Of a stretch of 6,081 nt of DNA, positions 1-5,372 are shown piece by piece. Each line of letters opens with the position of its first letter. Position 1 is the first letter of the stretch. Both the position numbers and the translations under genes were made by a program. Below the pieces are notes generated by a model that was given only the letters and a program-made list of their open reading frames with translations, was not told where the DNA came from and made no database searches. Origin of the DNA: CAZWUK01 sp964636685 (GTDB lineage Bacteria; Bacillota; Clostridia; Christensenellales; CAG-138); assembly GCA_964636685.1 (NCBI GenBank), contig CAZWUK010000099.1, forward strand, positions 1 through 6,081, given 5' to 3'.

Positions 1-79
1 GCAGAACCGAATCTGCCAACTAACCCCTTTTGCGTGAACGCAGCGTACCATACCACGCATCTAAAATAAGCAAAGCAAA
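1..79. other. Unassigned left-edge sequence
   Basis: No coding region can be supported here. A short inverted repeat, GCAGA (1-5) and TCTGC (12-16) around a 6-nt loop, sits at the window edge. It could be the end of a terminator or another hairpin belonging to a gene to the left, but only 5 pairs are visible and no U-rich tail follows directly. A second weak pair, TGCGTG (31-36) and CACGCA (54-59), is probably chance. Confidence 0.3.
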
Positions 80-86
80 ATCAACA

Positions 87-110
87 GCGCCCTCCGAAAG
101 TGGAGAGCGC
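87..110 (-). terminator. Hairpin after the DUF1622 gene, probable terminator
   Basis: On the minus strand GCGCTCTCC (110-102) pairs with GGAGGGCGC (95-87) around the 6-nt loop ACTTTC. That is nine pairs including one G-U, and one more G-U is possible outside. It begins 15 nt beyond the DUF1622 stop codon, the position expected for the end of the two-gene unit. The minus-strand 3' flank is T-rich but interrupted (TGTTGATTTTGC). On the plus strand the same stem has one A-C mismatch and is followed by TATTTTTG, so it could also stop a plus-strand transcript entering from the left. Confidence 0.5.
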
Positions 111-125
111 CGTATTTTTGTTGTG

Positions 126-458
126 CTATTTCAGTCTTGCTTCCTCGCTCTTGATCTCCCAGTGGATCAGAAAGGTCAGCGCGCCTCGCAGCAGAATAAT
201 CGCGCCGAGAATGGCCAGCTCGCTCCATTCGCGCACAATGACCGTGCGCAGCACCTCGCCGCCCAGCTTGAATTCCAGCGCGAGCGCAATCCCCTGCGCC
301 AGCTCCAGCCGTACATGCTGGCTATGCTGAAAGCAGCCGATAACGCATTTGATCGCCGTCACAATCAACACCGCGACGCCAACGCCCTCCATCAGCAGAA
401 TGCCAAACTGCACAACCATCTTGAAAATGCCTTCGACCGACTCGTAGAATACCGCCAT
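126..458 (-). CDS. DUF1622 family small membrane protein
   Basis: A 110-residue protein that I recognise as DUF1622, a family of small bacterial membrane proteins of unknown function. Visible features are a hydrophobic helix at about residues 15-39 (VVQFGILLMEGVGVAVLIV), a family-like central stretch ALEFKLGGEVLRTVIVREW at about 60-78, and a second hydrophobic helix at about 81-99 ending in TFLIHWEI. The C-terminus is short and charged. There is no signal peptide cleavage site or catalytic motif. The ATG at 458 is supported by GGAGG five nt upstream. The gene starts 15 nt after the stop of the ACP-oxoamine synthase gene, so the two are very likely co-transcribed, and a hairpin follows the stop. 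A membrane role linked to the upstream enzyme's product is a guess from position only. The family call is from remembered sequence character, not a search. Confidence 0.85.
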   Translation of the reverse strand: MAVFYESVEGIFKMVVQFGILLMEGVGVAVLIVTAIKCVIGCFQHSQHVRLELAQGIALALEFKLGGEVLRTVIVREWSELAILGAIILLRGALTFLIHWEIKSEEARLK

Positions 459-473
459 GACTTCCTCCCGTTC

Positions 474-2000
474 CTATTTCGTGCGCGGAACGGAAAAGCC
501 GTTCTCGCGGATCAGTCTGTCCAGCAACGCAAACGCGGTCTTTGCCTGTTCCGGCTTATGACGGCTGGTGAGGCAGAAGCGCAGCCTTGCCTGATTGTGC
601 GGCACCGCCGGATAGACGGCAGGCGGCACAAATACGCCTTGCTTGAGCATGAGGTCGGAGAGCGCGTACGCCGTTACGTCGTCGCCGATGAGCACCGGCA
701 CGATCGCCGTCTCCTTTGCAAGGCAGGTATCAAAGCCGTATTCGTGCGCCGTTTCCACAAAATCGCGGATGTTTTTTTGCAGCGACCGCACAATCGACGG
801 ATCCTCCTGCAATACCTTGAGTCCCTCGAGCGACGCCGCCGCCAGAACCGGCGAAAGCCCCACGGAGAACACAAACCCCGGCGCATAGTAACGCAGATAT
901 GTGACCAGCTCCTTTTTACCCGCGATGTAGCCGCCGCAGGTGCCAAGGCCCTTGCTGAGCGTTCCCATCTTGAGATCGATGTCGTCCGGCGCAAGATGAA
1001 AATACTCGTCCACCCCGCGACCCGTATCCCCGATGACGCAGGCGGAGTGCGCCTCGTCCACCATCAAAAAGCAGCCGTACTTTTTCTTGAGCGCGACAAA
1101 CCGATCGATGGGCGCAATGTCGCCGTCCATCGAGTAGACGCCCTCCACGACCAAGAGCACCTTCTCGTACTTATCCCGATTCTTGGCGAGAATCCCCTCG
1201 AGCGCCGCAAAATCGTTGTGCGGAAACGCCTTCGCCATCGCGTCCGAGAGCTTACAGCCCTGCGCGATGGAGTTGTGCGACAGCGCGTCGTACAGGATCA
1301 AATCGTGGGCGTTGCAAAAGCACCCGACCACGGTGACGTTCGTCGCGTGACCGGACACCATCACGACCGCGTCCTCGGTGTGCTTCCATTTGGCAATCTC
1401 GGCTTCCAGCTCCCGGTGCAGCGTCTTTTCTCCGGCAAGCAGGCGGCTGCCCGAAGCGGACGTGCCGTACTTTTCCGCCGCCGACTTGGCCGCCGCGATC
1501 GTGCGCGGATGCCCGGACAGGCAAACATAGTTGTAGGAGCCGTAGTTGACGACCTCGCGCCCATCGACGATGGACGTGTCAAACAGCGGGGAATCGTGCG
1601 CGACAAAATACGGGTTGCCGACCTTTTCCGCATCCTTCAAGCGCGCGGAGAGCATCTCCCACTCGCGGGAGTCGGTAAACCGGTCGATTCGCCGCACGTC
1701 CTCCCTCGCGTCTTTGGGGCTCGCCGTCGATTGACCGTTCAGCTTTTTCCGGAGCATCGTCGCGGCTTCTGCCGCCGTGCGGCAGGAGAGGTATTCCTCG
1801 TCCGTGAGCAATACGCCGTATTCTTCTTCAAGCTTTGTAAACACACCGAGGCTCGCCAAAGAATCGCCGCCCAGATCGTTCACAAAATCCGCGTCGTCGC
1901 CGATTTCATAGGGGGAGAGCAGCAGCTCTTCGGCAAACGCTTCTTTGATTTTTTGCAGGATATCCGAATATTCTTTGCTAGCAGGCATTTTTTTACCCAT
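474..2000 (-). CDS. Acyl carrier protein / alpha-oxoamine synthase fusion (PLP-dependent)
   Basis: A 508-residue two-domain protein. Residues about 8-88 form an acyl carrier domain with the phosphopantetheine site GGDSL (Ser47). A linker leads to an alpha-oxoamine synthase domain (about 110-508) of the KBL/BioF/serine palmitoyltransferase superfamily. Visible motifs are NPYF (129-132), YGTSASGSR (178-186), HNS (242-244), EGVYSMDGD (286-294), DEAHS (315-319; Asp315 should contact the PLP pyridine nitrogen), GTLSKGLG (346-353; Lys350 is the expected Schiff-base lysine) and RLRF (472-475). Such enzymes decarboxylatively condense an amino acid with an acyl thioester to give an alpha-amino ketone. 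Here the acyl chain is probably carried on the fused ACP. The wording of the motifs fits the polyketide-associated subgroup (SxtA, PigH and RedN are known ACP/oxoamine synthase combinations) better than plain BioF or KBL; this is from memory. An ATG at 2057 also opens the frame, but it lies in the predicted -35 box. ATG 2000 follows AAGAG at 5 nt; ATG 1988 is an alternative. Substrates are unknown. Confidence 0.9.
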   Translation of the reverse strand: MGKKMPASKEYSDILQKIKEAFAEELLLSPYEIGDDADFVNDLGGDSLASLGVFTKLEEEYGVLLTDEEYLSCRTAAEAATMLRKKLNGQSTASPKDAREDVRRIDRFTDSREWEMLSARLKDAEKVGNPYFVAHDSPLFDTSIVDGREVVNYGSYNYVCLSGHPRTIAAAKSAAEKYGTSASGSRLLAGEKTLHRELEAEIAKWKHTEDAVVMVSGHATNVTVVGCFCNAHDLILYDALSHNSIAQGCKLSDAMAKAFPHNDFAALEGILAKNRDKYEKVLLVVEGVYSMDGDIAPIDRFVALKKKYGCFLMVDEAHSACVIGDTGRGVDEYFHLAPDDIDLKMGTLSKGLGTCGGYIAGKKELVTYLRYYAPGFVFSVGLSPVLAAASLEGLKVLQEDPSIVRSLQKNIRDFVETAHEYGFDTCLAKETAIVPVLIGDDVTAYALSDLMLKQGVFVPPAVYPAVPHNQARLRFCLTSRHKPEQAKTAFALLDRLIRENGFSVPRTK

Positions 2001-2028
2001 CCCATCTCTTTTTTGTAAAAGATAACTT

Positions 2029-2057
2029 AGTATAGCACAGTTCTCCCCGTTTGACAT
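2029..2057 (-). promoter_or_regulatory. Sigma-A-like promoter of the ACP-oxoamine synthase unit
   Basis: On the minus strand the -35 box is ATGTCA (2057-2052, 4 of 6 consensus bases), followed by a 17-nt spacer and the -10 box TATACT (2034-2029, 5 of 6). TGC directly upstream makes it an extended -10. Transcription would start near 2022, leaving a leader of about 22 nt before ATG 2000. This excludes the in-frame ATG at 2057 as the translation start. Confidence 0.6.
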
Positions 2058-2114
2058 TCGTTTTTTCCCGCAACGCCCATCGTGTCCTCACGCCGCACCG
2101 AACCAATCTGTAAA

Positions 2115-2139
2115 AGTATTCGTAATTGCGTCGAATATT
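2115..2139. promoter_or_regulatory. Inverted repeat in the divergent intergenic region, possible operator
   Basis: AGTATTCG (2115-2122) and CGAATATT (2132-2139) are inverted copies with one mismatch, separated by 9 nt. The dyad lies about 58 nt upstream of the minus-strand -35 box and before the possible plus-strand promoter. That position would suit a regulator site serving either gene. No regulator is encoded nearby and the site may be chance. Confidence 0.25.
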
Positions 2140-2149
2140 GGCGTTTTTC

Positions 2150-2178
2150 TTGCAAATCAAGTCAAAAAAAGCTACCAT
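2150..2178 (+). promoter_or_regulatory. Possible promoter of the small plus-strand gene
   Basis: TTGCAA (2150-2155) and TACCAT (2173-2178) are spaced by 17 nt, and each matches 4 of 6 sigma-A consensus bases. Transcription would begin near 2185, just at the AGGAGG. That is a very short leader, so the true promoter may lie further upstream. The short inverted repeat CTTG-CAAAT-CAAG (2149-2161), flanked by a T-run and an A-run, overlaps the -35 element. Confidence 0.3.
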
Positions 2179-2199
2179 AAAAACAGGAGGCGACGGAAT

Positions 2200-2523
2200 A
2201 TGACACAGCTCCCGGATTTTTGTTTTAGCGTGCTTCCGTATACGGGGCAGCTCATTCGCCTGCGGTACGGACAAAGCGATTACCGTTTGAGTCAATTTAA
2301 TACCGACGACGTCAACAAGAACCGTCTTCTTGCAAGCGCCTTAAACCAAGAGATGGACGTTTCTTTGCAGCAGGAGCGCGCCATGCTCAACGGCGCGATG
2401 TTCGGCTTTGACAAACCCATCGCCGACCCCGACAATTACAACGCTTCCGGAGAATTTGACGAAACCACAAACCGCCGCCGTCAAAAGCGGGAATACCCCG
2501 ATTATCTGCGATTGATAAAGTGA
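2200..2523 (+). CDS. Small hypothetical protein, 107 residues
   Basis: A stand-alone gene, divergent from the ACP-oxoamine synthase and convergent with the protease gene. The start is well fixed by AGGAGG (2185-2190) nine nt before the ATG, and the end is followed 32 nt later by a strong terminator hairpin, so this is almost certainly a real expressed gene. The protein is soluble, with no membrane helix or signal peptide. The N-terminal part (residues 7-35) looks beta-rich with LIRLRYGQSDYRL. The middle carries ALNQEMDVSLQQERAMLNG, probably helical. Then come MFGFDKP and DPDNYNASG, and a charged tail with TNRRRQKRE. The AMLxGxMFGxDxP...Y...G pattern resembles small uncharacterised proteins I associate with gut clostridia, possibly DUF6061-like, but I cannot confirm a family. 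No function is proposed. Confidence 0.8.
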   Translation: MTQLPDFCFSVLPYTGQLIRLRYGQSDYRLSQFNTDDVNKNRLLASALNQEMDVSLQQERAMLNGAMFGFDKPIADPDNYNASGEFDETTNRRRQKREYPDYLRLIK

Positions 2524-2555
2524 TTCCATATCTTACACAGACCATAGCGTTACAG

Positions 2556-2595
2556 ACAGGGCGTTGCCGTATGTTCGGCAACGCCCTGTTATTTT
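2556..2595 (+). terminator. Rho-independent terminator of the small plus-strand gene
   Basis: ACAGGGCGTTGCCG (2556-2569) and CGGCAACGCCCTGT (2576-2589) form a perfect 14-bp GC-rich stem with the 6-nt loop TATGTT, followed by TATTTT (2590-2595). It lies between the convergent ends of the hypothetical gene (2523) and the protease gene (2608). On the minus strand the flank after the stem is CTGTAACGC, without a U-tract, so it suits the plus-strand transcript much better, although it may slow polymerase both ways. Confidence 0.9.
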
Positions 2596-2607
2596 GCTAA
2601 AATCTGC

Positions 2608-3444
2608 TTATGCTGTTTTGACGGCTTGTATCGGCGCATAGCGCCAGACCTTTTTCAGCTGTACCAGCCCGACGATCAAAAACGGGGAATAGACGGCAAG
2701 GGACAGCGCACCCTGCCACAGCGGAATATCCGTTGCCACCGCCTCTGCAAGGTTCGGAAAAAACATCGTTGGCGCAAGCAGCATCAGATCATACATGGCG
2801 TGCGCCGCAACCAACGGCCAGAGCGATCCGCACCGTAAATAGACGGAAGCAAAATACACGCCGATCATGCCCGCGCCGACCGCCTGCACAAGCGTGTAAA
2901 CGCGCATTTGCGGCGCGGCAAACAGGTTGAGCAGATGCTCTACGCCAAAAAGCAGCCCCGAAGCCAGCGCCGCCTTGGCAATCCCGCGGCGGGTCGCGCC
3001 CCACTTTTCATAGAGCAGCCCGAGGATCAGCCCGCGAAAGACAAATTCCTCCATCAGACCCACCGACAGCATGAAAAACGGCAGCAGCAGCACCTGCCAG
3101 ACGGATGGTACGGAAAACGCGCTGTAATCCGCCAGCAGCAGCCGTCCCTGTCCGCCGAGCAGCATCATCACATAGAGCACCGCCAGCAGCGAAAAACCGC
3201 GTCCCATGCCCTTTGTGGACAGTCCGAAATGGAACCCCGGCAGATAGCGCCGCACAAACCACACCACCGCACCGGCGGCAAGCAGACGAAACAGCGTCTC
3301 ATCCAGATATGCTAAAGCAATGCTGTTCGACAGCTCATACGCGACGTCGGAAAATTTGCCCGTTGCGTACAGATATACGCCAAGCAACGCCGCCGTCAGG
3401 ATCGAAAACAGATACGGGTCTTTTCTTGCAAAGCCCTGTTTGGA
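2608..3444 (-). CDS. CPBP family intramembrane glutamic protease, 5' end lost in gap
   Basis: 278 residues are visible before the TAA stop. The first codons lie in the N-gap, probably only a short stretch, because the visible part begins just before the first membrane helix and already approaches the usual CPBP (CAAX protease/bacteriocin-processing, Abi) length. Counting from the first visible residue, all three family motifs are present: EEFVFRG (132-138, the EExxxR motif), FGVEH (166-170, FxxxH) and HAMYD (215-219). The glutamates and histidines form the intramembrane active site in the known family. About seven or eight hydrophobic segments are present, for example at 11-27, 53-66, 83-97, 116-131, 187-203 and 245-262, so the protein lies in the plasma membrane. 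Substrates are unknown; roles range from peptide maturation to self-immunity. It could share a transcript with the upstream phosphoglucomutase, but the gap hides the junction. Confidence 0.88.
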   Translation of the reverse strand, partial: SKQGFARKDPYLFSILTAALLGVYLYATGKFSDVAYELSNSIALAYLDETLFRLLAAGAVVWFVRRYLPGFHFGLSTKGMGRGFSLLAVLYVMMLLGGQGRLLLADYSAFSVPSVWQVLLLPFFMLSVGLMEEFVFRGLILGLLYEKWGATRRGIAKAALASGLLFGVEHLLNLFAAPQMRVYTLVQAVGAGMIGVYFASVYLRCGSLWPLVAAHAMYDLMLLAPTMFFPNLAEAVATDIPLWQGALSLAVYSPFLIVGLVQLKKVWRYAPIQAVKTA

Positions 3445-3445
3445 A

Positions 3446-3545
3446 NNNNNNNNNNNNNNNNNNNNNNNNNNNNNNNNNNNNNNNNNNNNNNNNNNNNNNN
3501 NNNNNNNNNNNNNNNNNNNNNNNNNNNNNNNNNNNNNNNNNNNNN
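3446..3545. other. Assembly gap, 100 N
   Basis: Exactly 100 unknown bases, the conventional placeholder for a gap of unknown size. It cuts the 3' end of the phosphoglucomutase gene and the 5' end of the CPBP protease gene. Open frames that run through the Ns join unrelated proteins and should be ignored. Confidence 0.98.
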
Positions 3546-4594
3546 CCGTTTTCCGGCAGCGTCCCCTGCTTTTTCCGCTCAAAAAGGATATGCTCGAGCA
3601 ATATGCAGGCAATCTCGTTGCCGGTGAGCACCTTCCAGTCGCCCTGCTGCGTCTTGACCGCAAGCCCCAGCCGGTCGGAGTCCGGGTCGGTCGCAATACA
3701 AACCGTTGCGCCGACGCGCTCGGCCAGCGCGCGCGCCAGCACGAACGCCGCCGGATCCTCCGGATTGGGCGCGGTCACGGTCGGAAAATCGGGGTCGGGC
3801 AGCTCCTGCTCCGGCACGACAAACACATTCGTCACGCCAACGCGGGCGAGCATCGTGCGCACGGGGATATTTCCGCTCCCGTGCAGCGGCGTGTAGACGA
3901 TGGCCAGCTCCTTGCCCTTTTCCTTGAGCAGTTCGGGGCAGAGCAGAAGCTTTTGCGTCTGCTCATAATAGTATTCATCCTCCGTTTCCCCGATCATCAT
4001 AATCGCGCCGGTCAGCACCGCAGCGTCAAAATCGCAGGTCTTTGCGCCAAACGCCGAAACGCGCTCCATGCAGGCATAGATGGCCTCCGCCTGATCGGGC
4101 GTGCACTGTCCGCCGTTTGCCCAGTAAACCTTGTAGCCGTTGTACTTTTTGGGGTTGTGGCTGGCGGTAATCACAACGCCCGCCATGCACGTTAAGTGCT
4201 GCACCGCGGCGGAAAGCTGCGGTACGGCGTGGAGCGTGGAAAATAAATACGTCTTGACGCCGTTTGCGGCGAGCACAGCCGCCGTCTCCTTTGCAAACGC
4301 CTCCGAATATCGCCGGGAATCATAGGCGATGCACACACCCGCTTCTTTCCCGCCGGGAACGGTCAAAAGATAGTCCGCAAGTCCCTGCGTGGCGCGCCGC
4401 ACAACATAGCTGTTCATACGGTTCGTGCCTGCGCCGATGATCCCGCGCAGACCCGCCGTACCAAATTCCAGATCCTTATAAAAGCGCTCCTCAATCTCCT
4501 TCTCCTCGCCGCCGATGGCAAGAAGCTCCGCCTTTGTCGCGTCGTCCGCTTCCGGCGCTGTTAGCCAGCTTTCATATCGCGCTCTGTAATCCAT
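3546..4594 (-). CDS. pgcA: Alpha-phosphoglucomutase / phosphomannomutase, 3' end lost in gap
   Basis: 349 residues of an alpha-D-phosphohexomutase that interconverts glucose 1-phosphate and glucose 6-phosphate in the cytoplasm, feeding glycogen and cell-wall or exopolysaccharide sugar nucleotides. Visible motifs are FGTAGLRG (44-51), GAGTNRMN (54-61), the catalytic phosphoserine loop TASHNP (143-148; Ser145), TPLHG (235-239), ELPDPDFPT (264-272), the metal-binding loop DPDSDR (303-308) and LTGNE (323-327). The order and wording closely follow Bacillus subtilis PgcA, a protein of about 580 residues, so roughly 220-230 residues are missing. These include the sugar-binding GEES/P-type loop and the C-terminal phosphate-binding domain. 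ATG 4594 is supported by GGGAGG eight nt upstream; an in-frame ATG at 4639 lacks this support. The gene begins 79 nt after tcdA on the same strand. Phosphopentomutase-like activity (PGM2-type) cannot be excluded. Confidence 0.92.
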
Positions 4595-4645
4595 TCTTTT
4601 GTCCTCCCGATCCTCTCCATTTTTTGTCCACCTGCACAAGACGCT

Positions 4646-4669
4646 TTGCCGCCTTTTTCAGCGCGGCAA
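4646..4669 (-). other. Short intergenic hairpin between tcdA and phosphoglucomutase
   Basis: TTGCCGC and GCGGCAA form a perfect 7-bp inverted repeat around a 10-nt loop, starting 4 nt after the tcdA stop. No U-run follows on the minus strand (AAGCGTCTTG), so it is not a convincing terminator. It might affect mRNA stability or be chance. Confidence 0.3.
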
Positions 4670-4673
4670 GGAT

Positions 4674-5372
4674 TCACCACTGTTTAAGGTATCCCATGGT
4701 CAGATAGCGTAGAACATAGCCTGCCGCAACAAGCCCTGCCGTTCCCGTCACCGGCGCAAGCGATCCGATCACCCGCTGTCCCGGCGCAGCATACGGCGCT
4801 TCTTCCGAGCACACAACGGGCAGTGACGAAATCTCCATCTTTCTCAAATTCTGGCGCAGCTTTTTTGCCAGCGGATCGCCCGATGTGGAGAAAACGTCCT
4901 TGACGGAAAAGCACGTGGGGTCTAACCGGTTGCCCGCCCCCATGCACGAAACGATCGGGACGCCACACGCTGCCGCAAAGCCGATCAACGCCAGCTTGCC
5001 GGTCATGGAATCGATCGCGTCCACAATGAAATCCAGCCCGTCCGGCAGCGCTTCCCCTACGTTTTCGGGCGTTACAAACAAATCGCTCTTTGTGACCGCG
5101 CAGTCGGAAACCTCGCGGATTCTTGCTTCCATCGCGTCGGTTTTCTTGTGCCCGACAGTCGATTTTGTCGCGATGAGCTGTCGGTTTAAGTTGCTTTTTT
5201 GCACGATATCCGCGTCCACGATGTGCAGTTTCCCTATGCCCGCCCGCGCAAGCGCGTCGGCGCAGTGACCGCCCACACCGCCAAGCCCGACCACCGCCAC
5301 AAACGAGGAGGCAAGCTTTTCTTGCGCCGCCTCGCCGATCAAAAGCGCTGTCCGTTCCAGATAGTCCGTCAT
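4674..5372 (-). CDS. tcdA: tRNA threonylcarbamoyladenosine dehydratase (TcdA/CsdL, ThiF/E1-like)
   Basis: 232 residues of the ThiF/MoeB/E1-like superfamily. TcdA uses ATP to cyclise N6-threonylcarbamoyladenosine at position 37 of ANN-decoding tRNAs to ct6A. The sequence opens with the typical TcdA phrase ERTALLIGEAAQEKL (6-20). A Rossmann nucleotide loop GLGGVGG (29-35), the acidic strand end DAD (53-55), NLNRQL (61-66, with the conserved Arg), STVGHKK (71-77), DAIDS (118-122) and PVTGTAGLVAAGYVL (207-221), a C-terminal hydrophobic helix, follow. There is no rhodanese or ubiquitin-like partner domain, and the classic zinc CxxC pair of MoeB/ThiF is absent, which favours TcdA. The length is a little shorter than E. 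coli TcdA. The ATG overlaps the stop of the upstream pseudouridine synthase gene (ATGA), suggesting translational coupling in an RNA-modification operon. Confidence 0.92.
   Translation of the reverse strand: MTDYLERTALLIGEAAQEKLASSFVAVVGLGGVGGHCADALARAGIGKLHIVDADIVQKSNLNRQLIATKSTVGHKKTDAMEARIREVSDCAVTKSDLFVTPENVGEALPDGLDFIVDAIDSMTGKLALIGFAAACGVPIVSCMGAGNRLDPTCFSVKDVFSTSGDPLAKKLRQNLRKMEISSLPVVCSEEAPYAAPGQRVIGSLAPVTGTAGLVAAGYVLRYLTMGYLKQW

Noticed and set aside
30..2018. A 662-codon open frame on the plus strand across the left 2 kb
   Set aside because: It runs antisense to the DUF1622 and ACP-oxoamine synthase genes, has no ribosome binding site, and encodes an Arg/His/Gln-rich product without domains. 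The open frame follows from GC-rich codon use on the coding strand.
2051..2056. A perfect TTGACA on the plus strand
   Set aside because: No -10 box lies 16-18 nt downstream (the sequence there is ACGCCC-like). The site is better explained as the overlap with the minus-strand -35 box.
1993..2295. A 100-codon minus-strand frame across the divergent intergenic region
   Set aside because: It overlaps both the promoter region and the well-supported plus-strand start at 2200, has no convincing ribosome binding site, and shows no domain.
3335..3696. Frames joining phosphoglucomutase and CPBP sequence through the gap
   Set aside because: The reading frames differ on the two sides of the Ns. Residues on the far side of each join are out-of-frame shadows, so no fusion protein is implied.
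3105..4195. Plus-strand frames spanning the gap and the phosphoglucomutase region
   Set aside because: They pass through the Ns, are antisense to recognised genes, and give low-complexity Arg/Pro/Ala-rich translations.
4646..4669. Terminator between tcdA and phosphoglucomutase
   Set aside because: The 7-bp hairpin lacks a U-run on the minus strand, so it is kept only as a weak hairpin and the genes are treated as possibly co-transcribed.
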